Origin: Actinoallomurus liliacearum
GTDB taxonomy: Bacteria; Actinomycetota; Actinomycetes; Streptosporangiales; Streptosporangiaceae
Direction of reading: 5' to 3'
Length of the DNA stretch: 64,000 nucleotides
NCBI RefSeq assembly: GCF_039542035.1
Contig: NZ_BAABHJ010000006.1
Coordinates: 135,902-199,901, forward strand
Below are positions 8,517-17,263 of this stretch, piece by piece. The notes under the pieces are model-generated. The model made no database searches, was not told where the DNA came from, and saw nothing but the letters and a program-made list of their open reading frames with translations. Within the stretch, counting starts at the first letter, position 1, and the number at the start of each line of letters is the position of its first letter. The translations under genes were made by a program, and so were the position numbers.

Positions 8517-9257
8517 CTAGCCCTGGACGGTCGGGCGGATGGTGACCTCGCCGATCTCCACGTCGTGGGGCTGTTCGACGGCGAAGGCGATGGCGCGGGC
8601 GACGGCCTCCGGCGGGATGGCGATCCGGTCCATGGTGCGGCGGGCCTGCTCACGGGCCCGGGGGTCGTCGATCGAGTCGGTGAGTTCGGTGTTCACGAAG
8701 CCCGGCGACACCGCCGTCGTCCGGACCACGCCGTCGGTCGACTCCTGCCGCAGTGCTTCCAGGAGAGTGCGGACGGCGTTCTTGGTCGCGGCGTAGACCG
8801 CCTGGGTGGGGACGATCTTCAGGCCGGACGTCGACACCGTGGTCACCAGGTGGCCGCGGCCCTGCCGGCGGAAGACCGGAAGCGCGGCGGCGACGCCGTG
8901 CAGCACTCCGCGGAGGTTGACGTCGATCATCGCCGACCAGCCGTCGACGTCGAGGTCGGCCACGGGTCCGAGCCTGCTGATGCCGGCGTTGCCCACCAGC
9001 ACGTCGAGGCGGCCGAACTCCGCCACGGCCCGGCCGACGAGTCCCTCCAGGTCCTCGCGCCGGGTGACGTCCGTGGCGCAGGCGATGGCGCGCCCGCCGT
9101 GGTCGCGGATGTCCCGGGCGAGCTCGTCGAGGCGCTCCGTCCGGCGTGCGCCGAGGACGACGGCCGCCCCTCGCTCGGCGAGCAGGCGCGCCGTCGCCTC
9201 GCCGATGCCGCTGCTCGCTCCGGTGATGGCGACGACCTTGCCGCTGATGGCTGTCAT
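8517..9257 (-). CDS. SDR family oxidoreductase
   Basis: This 246-residue classical short-chain dehydrogenase has the cofactor motif TGASSGIG at about 12-19, NAG at about 89-91, a catalytic serine in the VTTVSTSG strand, and YAATK (YxxxK) near 155-159. It probably uses NAD(P)H for a carbonyl/alcohol substrate that cannot be named. The start is ATG 9257 with GGAGGG upstream. It is divergent from a TetR regulator; two identical 12-bp palindromes lie in the 95-nt gap, so it is almost certainly that regulator's target. Confidence 0.92.
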   Translation of the reverse strand: MTAISGKVVAITGASSGIGEATARLLAERGAAVVLGARRTERLDELARDIRDHGGRAIACATDVTRREDLEGLVGRAVAEFGRLDVLVGNAGISRLGPVADLDVDGWSAMIDVNLRGVLHGVAAALPVFRRQGRGHLVTTVSTSGLKIVPTQAVYAATKNAVRTLLEALRQESTDGVVRTTAVSPGFVNTELTDSIDDPRAREQARRTMDRIAIPPEAVARAIAFAVEQPHDVEIGEVTIRPTVQG

Positions 9258-9279
9258 GGGAATCCCTCCGGCATAAAGT

Positions 9280-9323
9280 GGACACGTGTCCGCAGTGACT
9301 TGCACGCTACCGGACACGTGTCC
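9280..9323. promoter_or_regulatory. Two identical GGACACGTGTCC operators
   Basis: The perfect palindrome GGACACGTGTCC occurs at 9280-9291 and 9312-9323, 32 nt apart (about three helical turns), so two dimers would bind on the same DNA face. It lies between the SDR gene start (9257) and the TetR gene start (9353). It is the likely binding site of the adjacent TetR protein. Confidence 0.82.
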
Positions 9324-9352
9324 GCTTAGCCAACGCATCGAGCAGGGGAGCG

Positions 9353-9928
9353 ATGGACTCAACCCGCCGCCGGGCCGACGCCGCCGACAACCGCGCACGG
9401 ATCATCCGGGTCGCGCGAGAGGTCATCGCGAACGCGGAGGAGATCAGGCTCAACGCGATCGCCAAGCAGGCGGGGGTCGGCCAGGGCACCCTCTACCGCC
9501 ACTTCCCGACCCGGGAGGACCTGCTCGCCGAGGTCTATCGGGAGGACGTCGGCGAGCTCGTCGCGGCGGCCCCGGCGCTGCTCGCCGAGCATGAGCCGCT
9601 GACCGCACTGGCTCGCTGGTTCGACCGCGTGGTCGACTACGCGCGGGTCAAGCGCGGAGTGTTCGCCGCCGTCGAGGCGGCGGTCTGGCGGGACCTCTCG
9701 GCGCACAGTCTCGGCCCGATCGGCGACGCGCTGACCGTGCTCCTCGACGCCGGCAGGGCGGACGGGAGCATCCGCCCCGACGTGGACGCCCGTGACGTCA
9801 TCCTTCTCATCGGTTACCTGACCCGCCTCGAGCAGGACGAGTGGGACGCCAGGGCCCGGCACCTGCTCCAGGTCGTTCTCGACGGGTTGCGCCGCCCCGA
9901 GCGGTCAGTCCGAGCGACGCCGAGGTGA
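9353..9928 (+). CDS. TetR family transcriptional regulator
   Basis: The protein has 191 residues. The N-terminal HTH reads RIIRVAREVIAN...IRLNAIAKQAGVGQGTLYRHFPTREDLLAEVY, textbook TetR, followed by a helical ligand-binding domain. AGGGGAG precedes ATG 9353. It is divergent from the SDR gene with twin operators between, indicating autoregulation and SDR control. Its 3' end overlaps the convergent MarR gene by 24 nt (9905-9928). Confidence 0.94.
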   Translation: MDSTRRRADAADNRARIIRVAREVIANAEEIRLNAIAKQAGVGQGTLYRHFPTREDLLAEVYREDVGELVAAAPALLAEHEPLTALARWFDRVVDYARVKRGVFAAVEAAVWRDLSAHSLGPIGDALTVLLDAGRADGSIRPDVDARDVILLIGYLTRLEQDEWDARARHLLQVVLDGLRRPERSVRATPR

Positions 9929-10387
9929 CGCCGGATCGACGATCTCTTCCTCCGGCAGGCTGGACAGCGTCCGCAGGGCCCGGAGGAAGGCGGCGCGGTC
10001 GGCGGCCGGAAGGCGGGCGAGCAGGAGGTTCTCCCGCTCTCTGATGCCGGCCTGTACGGAGTCGCGTACCCGCCGTCCCTCCGGGGTGAGGGAGAGGAGC
10101 CGGACCCGCCGGTCGCCGGGGTCGGGTCGCCGCTCGATCAGCCCGCGCTCCTGGAGGCCGTCGAGCACGCCGATGATGCGGGTCTTGTCGGCGCCGATGG
10201 CCTGGGCCAGCGCGTTCTGGGTCCGGACGGGCTCCTCGCCCAGGGCCAGCAGCACGGAGTACGCCCACATGGACATGTCGTGGGCGCTCAGCACCGGCGC
10301 CTCGGCCGCCATCAGGGCGCGCCCCAACGGCACGATCATCGCCGCCAGGTCACGCCGCCCGTCTTCGGCCGCCCTGCTCTCCGTCAT
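9905..10387 (-). CDS. MarR family transcriptional regulator
   Basis: The protein has 160 residues and a winged helix: VRTQNALAQAIGADKTRIIGVLDGLQERGLIERRPDPGDRRVRLLSLTPEG, with the DRR wing typical of MarR. I start at ATG 10387 (MTESRAAED); the frame is open further upstream, but that stretch covers the promoter and operator of the divergent gene. It probably represses the adjacent maleylpyruvate-isomerase-like gene through the palindrome at 10432-10446. Confidence 0.92.
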   Translation of the reverse strand: MTESRAAEDGRRDLAAMIVPLGRALMAAEAPVLSAHDMSMWAYSVLLALGEEPVRTQNALAQAIGADKTRIIGVLDGLQERGLIERRPDPGDRRVRLLSLTPEGRRVRDSVQAGIRERENLLLARLPAADRAAFLRALRTLSSLPEEEIVDPASPRRRSD

Positions 10388-10419
10388 GGCACGAAAATAC
10401 GGTGTCTCCAAAGATGTGC

Positions 10420-10450
10420 TTGGACAGATGATAAGCAACTTGCTTACTAT
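10420..10450 (+). promoter_or_regulatory. Leaderless promoter with embedded MarR-type operator
   Basis: A -35-like TTGGAC (10420-10425) and a -10-like TACTAT (10445-10450) are 19 nt apart; the next gene's ATG is at 10457, leaving no room for a Shine-Dalgarno. The perfect inverted repeat TAAGCAA-C-TTGCTTA (10432-10446) fills the spacer, so a bound MarR dimer would block RNA polymerase. Confidence 0.65.
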
Positions 10451-10456
10451 CAGCTC

Positions 10457-11062
10457 ATGCATACGATTGATCTACGTCCGGCGGACGAGCGGGTGGTGCG
10501 GACGAGCGTCGAGGTGGTGGCGAAGGCGGGCCGTGACGATCTCGGCCGCCCCACACCGTGTTCGGCCTGGACGCTCGGCGACCTGCTCGCCCACATGACG
10601 GCCCAGCATCACGGCTTCGCCGCCGCCGCGCGGGGCGGCGGCACCGACCTCGCGGTCTGGCGGCCCCGGCCGCTCGACGCGGATCCGGTGGCCGCGTACG
10701 CCGCCGCCGCCGAGGAGGTCCTCGCCGCGTTCGCCGGACCTGACGTCCTGGATCGGGCGTTCGCCCTGCCCGAGGTCGGGCCCGGAGCGACGTTCCCCGG
10801 CGCTCAGGCGATCGGGTTCCACTTCATCGACTACGTGGTGCACGCCTGGGACGTCGCGCGCTCCCTCGGGCTGTCGTACGAACTGGACGACGACCTGGCC
10901 GAGGACGCGCTGCGGGTCGCGTTGGCCGTCCCCGGCGGGGACCACCGGCTCGGGCCGGGCGCCTCCTTCCGCCCGGAGTTGCCCGCGCCCGAGGGCGCGT
11001 CCCCGCTCGACCGGATCCTGACGGCGCTCGGTCGCTCCCCGAACTGGCCCGCCGGAGCCTGA
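10457..11062 (+). CDS. TIGR03086-like / maleylpyruvate isomerase N-terminal-domain protein
   Basis: This 201-residue protein has the DinB-like four-helix metal-binding fold used by mycothiol-dependent maleylpyruvate isomerase relatives. The three-histidine pattern is visible as DLLAHMTAQHHGF near 40-52 and HFIDYVVHAWDVARSLG near 122-138. Family members bind a divalent metal and many are thought to use mycothiol; the substrate is unknown. No ribosome site precedes ATG 10457, and a -10 box ends 6 nt upstream, which suggests a leaderless mRNA. It is divergent from a MarR regulator. Confidence 0.82.
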   Translation: MHTIDLRPADERVVRTSVEVVAKAGRDDLGRPTPCSAWTLGDLLAHMTAQHHGFAAAARGGGTDLAVWRPRPLDADPVAAYAAAAEEVLAAFAGPDVLDRAFALPEVGPGATFPGAQAIGFHFIDYVVHAWDVARSLGLSYELDDDLAEDALRVALAVPGGDHRLGPGASFRPELPAPEGASPLDRILTALGRSPNWPAGA

Positions 11063-11081
11063 GCCGTGCGAGGATCCCGGC

Positions 11082-12080
11082 TCAATGCCCGACGGTGACG
11101 ACGATCTTGCCGAACTGGGCGTTGGACTCCAGGTACCGGTGGGCCTCGACGATCTCCTCCAGGTCGAACGTGCGGTCCACGACGGGCCGGAAGGCGCCCG
11201 AACGCAGCCCTGAGGCCACGAACGCCTCCGCACGGCGGAGCCGTTCGGGCCGGCGGGTCGTCTCGTGCAGGGTGTAGGTGCGCATGCTGAGCGCGGGCAT
11301 GCCCAGCTCGATCCCCGGATAGGGCGTCGGCTCGCCGCTCAGCGCGCCGTACACCAGGAGCGTGCCCTCGTCGGCGACCACCTTGGCCAGGTCCATGACG
11401 CCGGGACCGGCGACGGCGTCGAACACGAACTCGGCGCCCCGGTCGCCGGTCGCCGCCAGCACCCGCTCGACGACGTCCTCGGACTCGGTGACGATCACGT
11501 CCGCCGCGCCCGCCTTCAGCAGTGCCTCCTTCTTGGCGGCGGTGCGGGTGAGGGCGATCGGCGTGGCGCCGACACGGTCGGCCACCTGGATGGCGGCCAG
11601 CCCGACGCTGCTGGACGCCGCGTTCAGCACGACCGTGTCCCCGGGGCGCATCCCGCCGACCTCGACCAGCGCCCCGTAGGCCGTCACGTACGGCATCCAC
11701 ACCGCCGCGCCCTCGACCGCGCCGAGCCCCTCCGGACGGCGCATCACCGCCGACGCGGGCACGATCGCCCGCTCGGCGTAGACGCCGTAGTCGTTCTGGG
11801 AGAACGCGGGCACGGTGCCGACCGGCTGCCCGGGCCGGAACCCGGTGACGCCCGCGCCGACCGCCTCGATCACGCCGGCGGCCTCGGTGCCCAGCCGGGC
11901 GGGGAACCGCTTCACCTCCTCGATGTAGTGGCCGGTCCGGAACAGCACCTCGGCCCTGTTCAGGCCGATCGCGTCCACCCGGATCCGCACCTCGCCCGGA
12001 CCCGGATCGCCGACCTCCAGATCCTCCAGCCGCAGCACCTCGGGGCCGCCGAGCTCGTGGAACCGCACCGTCCTGGTCAT
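11082..12080 (-). CDS. Zinc-type alcohol dehydrogenase / NAD(P)H:quinone oxidoreductase (MDR family)
   Basis: This 332-residue medium-chain dehydrogenase/reductase has an N-terminal GroES-like domain (GPGEVRIRVDAIGLNRAEVLFR), PARLGTEAAGVIEAVG, and the Rossmann segment GDTVVLNAASSSVGLAAIQVA near 143-163. The zinc-binding cysteines of true alcohol dehydrogenases are absent, so a quinone oxidoreductase/enoyl reductase-like activity with NADPH is more likely. The start is ATG 12080 (MTRTVRFHELGG). It is divergent from an ArsR-type regulator with palindromes between them. Confidence 0.9.
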   Translation of the reverse strand: MTRTVRFHELGGPEVLRLEDLEVGDPGPGEVRIRVDAIGLNRAEVLFRTGHYIEEVKRFPARLGTEAAGVIEAVGAGVTGFRPGQPVGTVPAFSQNDYGVYAERAIVPASAVMRRPEGLGAVEGAAVWMPYVTAYGALVEVGGMRPGDTVVLNAASSSVGLAAIQVADRVGATPIALTRTAAKKEALLKAGAADVIVTESEDVVERVLAATGDRGAEFVFDAVAGPGVMDLAKVVADEGTLLVYGALSGEPTPYPGIELGMPALSMRTYTLHETTRRPERLRRAEAFVASGLRSGAFRPVVDRTFDLEEIVEAHRYLESNAQFGKIVVTVGH

Positions 12081-12114
12081 CGCGTCGTCCTTCCGCGGAG
12101 TCGTGGGGTGAACC

Positions 12115-12152
12115 ACTTAAGCCCGTAAGTACGACGGCTGTCAAACTTTGAC
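12115..12152. promoter_or_regulatory. Palindromes between MDR and ArsR-type genes
   Basis: Two inverted repeats are seen: ACTTA-N6-TAAGT (12115-12130) and GTCAAA-C-TTTGAC (12140-12152, perfect). They lie in the 109-nt divergent region and are candidate sites for the ArsR-type protein encoded at 12190. Confidence 0.55.
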
Positions 12153-12189
12153 GTTCATCGTATTTCGACGCCGGTCGTAGGATGTGGTC

Positions 12190-12528
12190 ATGGACGACCG
12201 CATCCCGCCGCACCCCGACGTGCGGACGGTCCCGCTGCAGCGGGTCCTCGAGGCCCTCGTCGACCCGGTGCGGCGGAGCATCGTCACGCAGCTCTGCGAC
12301 GCCACCGCCGACCTCAAGTGCGGCGGGTTCGACATTCCCGTGAGCAATTCCACGGCCACCCACCATTTCCGGATCCTGCGCGAGGCCGGGCTCATCCGGC
12401 AGTACTACGTCGGCACCTCGCGGATGAACGCTCTTCGGCGCGACGAGGTCGACGAGGTCTTTCCCGGACTGCTCGACGCCATTGTGTCCGCCGACCGCGA
12501 GTCCTCCGGGACGCTCTCGCGTCGATGA
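12190..12528 (+). CDS. ArsR/SmtB-type winged-helix regulator
   Basis: The protein has 112 residues: VLEALVDPVRRSIVTQLCDATADLKCGGFDIPVSNSTATHHFRILREAGLIRQYYVGTSRM is a compact ArsR-type winged helix, with STATHHFRIL as recognition helix. Cys40 and Cys46 are not in the classical metal-box context, so metal sensing is not implied. I use ATG 12190; a GTG two codons upstream is possible. It is divergent from the MDR oxidoreductase, its probable target. Confidence 0.85.
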   Translation: MDDRIPPHPDVRTVPLQRVLEALVDPVRRSIVTQLCDATADLKCGGFDIPVSNSTATHHFRILREAGLIRQYYVGTSRMNALRRDEVDEVFPGLLDAIVSADRESSGTLSRR

Positions 12529-12562
12529 GCGCGCGATTCAAGCGTGAGTGGCGCGGCAGGCT

Positions 12563-12965
<403 letters not shown>

Positions 12966-13082
12966 CGGATCGTCCAGGGGCGGGTGCCCCTGGTCCGGTC
13001 ACGTTTCAGTGACTTGCCGGAGGCCGCGCCAAGCGATCAGTACGTTGTTATCCTTCCGGTTCCTCATACGAAAGGGCATCTT

Positions 13083-13448
13083 GTGGCTATCCGCGACAAA
13101 TTGCGGGCCAATGCGGCTCCCCTCCTCCAGCCGGGGGAGAACATCCAGGCCGTCTTCTGCGGACAGACGACCAGCCAGTACTTCGCCCTGATCTCGGTGT
13201 GGATCATCATCCTCACGAACGCCTACCGCGTCGTGGTGGTCACGGACCGGCGGATCCTGATCTGCAAGTCCGGGCGGTTCCGGATGACCCCGGTGAAGGA
13301 GATCAGCCGGGAGTTGCCGCGCAACCTGCGGATCGGGCCGGCGAGCGGCCTGTGGTGGCGTTGCGAGTCTCTCGGCGAGAAGCTGTACGTCCACAAGCGG
13401 TTCCACAAGGACGTGGCCGCGGCGGACGGTCAGGCCCTCGCCGCCTGA
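13083..13448 (+). CDS. Small PH-like (YokE-type) domain protein
   Basis: The protein has 121 residues. RDKLRANAAPLLQPGENIQAVFCGQT is followed by one hydrophobic segment (about 35-55: FALISVWIIILTNAYRVVVV) and TDRRILICKSGRFRMTPVKEISRELPRN, which matches the bacterial PH/YokE-like pattern of alternating strands ending in a DRRI/L turn. The role is unknown. The start is GTG 13083 with GAAAGGG about 8 nt upstream; an upstream in-frame start exists but would overlap the EF-G relic. Confidence 0.7.
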   Translation: MAIRDKLRANAAPLLQPGENIQAVFCGQTTSQYFALISVWIIILTNAYRVVVVTDRRILICKSGRFRMTPVKEISRELPRNLRIGPASGLWWRCESLGEKLYVHKRFHKDVAAADGQALAA

Positions 13449-13556
13449 GACACCCGCGTCCCCGGTGGGCCGGTCTCGGAGCGGCCCGTGCGGCCGTCGC
13501 CCCCGTCGCCGCGCCGATCCGCCGGGGAACCGCCCCGCGGACCGGCGCGGGACCGC

Positions 13557-14420
13557 TCACCCGCCGACGCCGCCGGGGGACGGAGGCAGGTGCCAGTGCA
13601 GGAAGTCCGCGAGGGTGCGGCTGAGCCGTACGCGGTGGTCCGACAGGTCGTGGTCGGCGGGGAACAGATGGTCTTCGAGGCGGTCGACGGGGTGGGCCCG
13701 GTAGGCGCTCACGACCGGATCGTGGTGGAACGGGGCGGGGGTCACGTCGTCGCGGCCGGTGCCGATGAGCAGCACCGGGCGGTCCGCGAGCCGCGGGGCG
13801 AGCCCGGCGAGACTCCATGAGTCGCCCGCCTCCTCCATCTCGGCGAGGAGGGCCTCGGCGCTGGTGCCGCGCAGCGGGGCGAGGCCGCCGCGCCACAGGT
13901 CGAGGTACCACGCGCGCCGCGCCGGATCGGCCCGGGAGTCCGCGGCCGCCCACCCGAAGTCGAACCCGGACACCGAGGCCACCGCGGCGATCGACGGGTC
14001 CGCCGCGGCGGTCATCAGCGCGGTGAAGCCGCCGGCGCTGTGCCCGGCCACCGCGAGTCGTTCCGGGTCCAGCCGATGAGCGGCCGCGAACTCCGGCTCC
14101 CGTACGGCGGTCGTGACCCGCGTGGCGTCCTCGAGCAGGTGGGCCCAGGAATAGGAACCGCCGATCCCCCACGAGCCGCGGTAGTGGAAGACCAGGGACG
14201 CGTAGCCGGCCCGGCGGAGCGCCTGCGCGACGTCGAAGTTGCGCTCGTTGCCGGGGAAACCGTGCAGCAGCACGACGATCGGGTGCGGCCCCGGGCCCGC
14301 CGGGACGTGCAGCACGCCGAGCAGCGTCTCGCCCGCGCTCTCGAAGGTCACCGCCGGAGTGGTCGCGGCCGGCGTCAGGTCCGGGGCCGGGTCGGTCATC
14401 AGGAAATCGGGCACGCTCAC
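13557..14420 (-). CDS. Alpha/beta hydrolase
   Basis: This 287-residue alpha/beta-fold hydrolase has the oxyanion segment VLLHGFPGNERNF (50-62), nucleophile elbow GHSAGG with Ser128, an acid in GTGRDDVTP, and a late histidine in FPADHDLSDHR. It has no signal peptide. It is similar to dienelactone-hydrolase/acyl-peptidase-like esterases; the substrate is unknown. A short palindrome ACCGATCGGT (14470-14479) lies 50 nt upstream of its start, but no regulator gene is adjacent. Confidence 0.88.
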   Translation of the reverse strand: MSVPDFLMTDPAPDLTPAATTPAVTFESAGETLLGVLHVPAGPGPHPIVVLLHGFPGNERNFDVAQALRRAGYASLVFHYRGSWGIGGSYSWAHLLEDATRVTTAVREPEFAAAHRLDPERLAVAGHSAGGFTALMTAAADPSIAAVASVSGFDFGWAAADSRADPARRAWYLDLWRGGLAPLRGTSAEALLAEMEEAGDSWSLAGLAPRLADRPVLLIGTGRDDVTPAPFHHDPVVSAYRAHPVDRLEDHLFPADHDLSDHRVRLSRTLADFLHWHLPPSPGGVGG

Positions 14421-14622
14421 GCTACCTCCGCAGGTCGAAAGGGCTGGCGCGAGACTAGCAGTAGATCGAACCGATCGGTACGACCTCCCTCCGGGTCCGA
14501 GGCGGCTCCCCCGGACAGGGGAGGCGACCGCCGGCGGTTCACACCGCAGGGGGTCCTGTCCGATCGGCGCCTCCGGAAGGCTCGCCAGGGTCAGATCGGC
14601 TCGACGCGAGGTGCTGGTGCGG

Positions 14623-15654
14623 ATGGTGCGAGAGGCGGCGGGACCGCCGGCGGGTGTGGGCGTGGCGTGGCGCGCGGCGCGCCGGATCGCCGGTTACGGC
14701 GCGGCGCTCAGCATGGCGTCCTACCTGGTCGTCAAGGTCATCTGGGTCGTCGCGGCGTTCGTCGGCCGCGCCCCGGAGGGCTTCGGCACCGCCGACTGGG
14801 TGACGCTGAACGCCGTCACCGTGGCGATGGCGACGACCGGGGTCGGACTCGGGCTGGCGCTGGCCCAGCGGTGGGGACGCCGGCTGCCCACCGTTCCGGT
14901 GGTCTTCTTCTCCTGGGTCGGGGCGGGCTTCCTGGTCCCCATGATCCCGTACATGGCGGCCGGCGGCCTCCTCGGCGCGTCGGGGGCCGACGCGGGCGGT
15001 GCGCGGGACGGTTCCGGCCTCGTGCCGCGGTGGGAGACGGCGCTGATCACCGTCGGATTCACGGGGATGGCCCTCGGGCTGGCCGTGGCCCTGCCGATCT
15101 ATCTGCGGGAGCGCTGGCCGCGCGCCTTCCTCGGCCGGCTGCGCGGCGGCGAGGCGGGGGCCCGGCCGCTCGTCACCGCGGCGATCGTCGCGACCGTCGG
15201 GCTGGGCGTGCTCTGGTCCTCCTGGGCGCTGGGGGGCAGGCTGGGCCTCGACCCGGCACACCGTGAGGACGGGGATCTCAACGGGCGGCTGCTGAACGCG
15301 ACCTCGGGACTGTGGGCCCTGATCGGCGCGTGGAGCGTGTGGGCGCTCACGCGCGGGCGGCCCGGCCGGCTTCGGCGGTGGCTCCCGATGAGCCTCGCCT
15401 TCGCCGGATCGGGTTCGCTGTTCGCGTGGAGCGGCTGGAAGCTGGCCATGGTGATCCTGCGGCCGGGAGGTTTCACGACCGCCGAGTACACGGGCGTCGC
15501 GATCGCCGAGCACGCGCTGGGCGTCGGCCTCGGCCTGACGCTGCTGACGGCGGTCCTCCGGAGCGTCCGGCCGGCGGGTCCTGAATCGCCGAACCATGCG
15601 GCCCCGGCCGGGATGGGCACCCGTACGACGGGTCCCGGTGCCGGGGGCGGCTGA
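14623..15654 (+). CDS. Uncharacterised multi-pass membrane protein
   Basis: About 343 residues with roughly seven to eight hydrophobic segments, starting with GYGAALSMASYLVVKVIWVVAAFVG, then VTVAMATTGVGLGLALAQRWG and VPVVFFSWVGAGFLVPMIPYM. The C-terminal tail is Gly/Pro/Thr-rich. I do not recognise the family. The start is uncertain: ATG 14623 gives a basic N-terminus, while GTGs at 14611 and 14617 are alternatives. Its 3' end faces a convergent secreted lipase. Confidence 0.7.
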   Translation: MVREAAGPPAGVGVAWRAARRIAGYGAALSMASYLVVKVIWVVAAFVGRAPEGFGTADWVTLNAVTVAMATTGVGLGLALAQRWGRRLPTVPVVFFSWVGAGFLVPMIPYMAAGGLLGASGADAGGARDGSGLVPRWETALITVGFTGMALGLAVALPIYLRERWPRAFLGRLRGGEAGARPLVTAAIVATVGLGVLWSSWALGGRLGLDPAHREDGDLNGRLLNATSGLWALIGAWSVWALTRGRPGRLRRWLPMSLAFAGSGSLFAWSGWKLAMVILRPGGFTTAEYTGVAIAEHALGVGLGLTLLTAVLRSVRPAGPESPNHAAPAGMGTRTTGPGAGGG

Positions 15655-15678
15655 CCGCCCCCGGGTGAGGGAGCCGTG

Positions 15679-16572
15679 TCAGCCGTGGGACAGGCAGTTG
15701 CTCGGGGTCGCGTGCGCGGGGTCGAGGGCGTTCTCGACCTCGTGCAGGGCGACCGGGTCGAAGGCGATGGCGACGTGCTCGGAGACGTCGGTCGGGCAGA
15801 GGTTCTGCAGGAGGACGTTGTGGACGCCGGACCCGCTGAGGAACTGCGTGGCGTACGGCGTGACGACCTCGTCGTACCTGCTGGAGATCACCGTGTAGGA
15901 GACGCCGGGGACCGTGTCGCCGCCGGCGTTCAGCGTGGTCAGCAGGCTGGAGCCGACGACCTGGTCGACGCAGGCCGGGCAGCCGGAGTTCAGCAGGTCG
16001 AGGGCGCCGGGGAACTGCGCGGCGAGGGTGGCGAGGCCGTCGAGGGTCGTCCCGTGGTTGGACGGGGCCAGCCCGACGAGCGTGTGGACCTTGGCGGCGC
16101 CGCCGAGGAACTTCAGGTAGTAGCGCGGCATCATGCCGCCCTGTGAGTGCCCGACGAGGTCGGCCTGGGCGGCGTTCGTGGCGGCGAGGACACCGGTGAC
16201 GAACGTCGCCAACTGGCCGGCCGAGCTCGCCACCGGGGCGACGGCGCGCAGGACGGGGACGCCCGGCACCTCGCCGTACGTGAGGGCGAAGACGCAGTAG
16301 CCGCGTGCGGCGAGGGCGGGCGCGGCGGTGAGCCAGTTGACGCTGCCGCTGGCGAAGGTGCCGTGAACGAGGACCACGGGCCGCGGGTGCGCCGCGGAGG
16401 GCCGGCACGACCAGTCGTTCGCGCCGGGGACGCCCGGGGCGGCGAGCGCCTTGGCGGCGTCGACCGGGTCGGCGGCGTGCGCGGCGGTGGACACGCCGGT
16501 GAGCAGGACGCAGGACAGGACCGCGGCGGCGGTGAGGCAGAGCGTACGGAGGAGGCGGGGGCGAGGGGGCAC
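15679..16572 (-). CDS. Secreted triacylglycerol lipase / esterase
   Basis: The protein has 297 residues. A Sec signal peptide is clear (RLLRTLCLTAAAVLSCVLL..., cleavage probably after AHA at 33). The mature enzyme has the lipase class 2 pattern: PVVLVHGTFASGSVNW, nucleophile GHSQGG with Ser143, and several cysteines (positions 56, 93 and in CPACVD) that may form disulfides. It hydrolyses acyl esters outside the cell. The terminal SNCLSHG is typical of actinomycete lipases of this group. Confidence 0.9.
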   Translation of the reverse strand: MPPRPRLLRTLCLTAAAVLSCVLLTGVSTAAHAADPVDAAKALAAPGVPGANDWSCRPSAAHPRPVVLVHGTFASGSVNWLTAAPALAARGYCVFALTYGEVPGVPVLRAVAPVASSAGQLATFVTGVLAATNAAQADLVGHSQGGMMPRYYLKFLGGAAKVHTLVGLAPSNHGTTLDGLATLAAQFPGALDLLNSGCPACVDQVVGSSLLTTLNAGGDTVPGVSYTVISSRYDEVVTPYATQFLSGSGVHNVLLQNLCPTDVSEHVAIAFDPVALHEVENALDPAHATPSNCLSHG

Positions 16573-16719
16573 GGTTCCTCCCGGAGGGGGTGGCGGGGGA
16601 GTGCCGTTGTGAACCGCGTCACGTAATCAGGCACTTATGGAGGGAAGTTACCCCCGGGTTAACAACCTGACCAGCGCGTCACAAATAACGGTCAAATAAC
16701 AAAAACTCGCCAGTAGTCA

Positions 16720-16750
16720 GCGGGGCTGCGGAACGCTTCCGCAGCCCCGC
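16720..16750 (-). terminator. Intrinsic terminator of MarR-MFS-PPOX operon
   Basis: Perfect 14-bp arms GCGGGGCTGCGGAA (16720-16733) and TTCCGCAGCCCCGC (16737-16750) with a CGC loop. Read on the minus strand the stem is followed within 15 nt by GTTTTTG, so it is a good factor-independent terminator 19 nt after the PPOX stop. Confidence 0.85.
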
Positions 16751-16768
16751 CGTCCTCGCCACCTGCCG

Positions 16769-17251
16769 TCAGGACGAGGGGATGTCCAGCGCCGTGCCGT
16801 AGAGACGGTCGACGCGCAGCCGGATCACCAGCCGCCGGTCGGCCACCATCTGCGTCAGGAAGGCCGCCCGCTCGTCGGCGCTCTCGAAGTGCGGGACCAT
16901 GCCGAGCAGTTCGAGCCCCGTCGGGTCGCCGGGCGTGGTCGTGACCGGGGAGAGTTCGGCGGTGCCCTCGGCCACGGCGAACGACCAGTGGTCCTCGCTG
17001 GCGACGTACAGCGCGCTCCGCGGGTCCTTGCGCAGGTGGCGGACCTTCAGCCGGTCGGCCGTGGTGCTGATCCGGGCGACGCGCTCCCGCTCGTCCCACG
17101 CGTAGAGGACGGTGGACAGGTGCGGGTGGCCGCTGCTCTTGTTCGTGGCCAGGGCCCCGAACTGATGGTCGGCGAGGAACCGCGCGAGGGCGTCGTCGGA
17201 CAGTGCGACCGGGGCGGGGCCCGATCCGGGGGTGTTCTCGGTGTCGCTCAT
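16769..17251 (-). CDS. Pyridoxamine-5'-phosphate-oxidase-like (F420/flavin-binding) protein
   Basis: This 160-residue split-barrel protein carries ALATNKSSGHPHLSTVLYAWD and ADRLKVRHLRKDPRSALYVAS, the pattern of the PPOX-class F420-dependent oxidoreductases common in actinomycetes. It probably reduces a small molecule with F420H2 or FMN; the substrate is unknown. It is the third gene of the MarR-MFS-PPOX operon, 12 nt after the exporter stop, which suggests combined modification and export of a toxic compound. A terminator follows. Confidence 0.85.
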   Translation of the reverse strand: MSDTENTPGSGPAPVALSDDALARFLADHQFGALATNKSSGHPHLSTVLYAWDERERVARISTTADRLKVRHLRKDPRSALYVASEDHWSFAVAEGTAELSPVTTTPGDPTGLELLGMVPHFESADERAAFLTQMVADRRLVIRLRVDRLYGTALDIPSS

Positions 17252-17263
17252 CGGTCTCTGTTC

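Noticed and set aside
14470..14479. ACCGATCGGT palindrome upstream of the alpha/beta hydrolase
   Set aside because: Ten bases only, no neighbouring regulator; not strong enough for an operator call.
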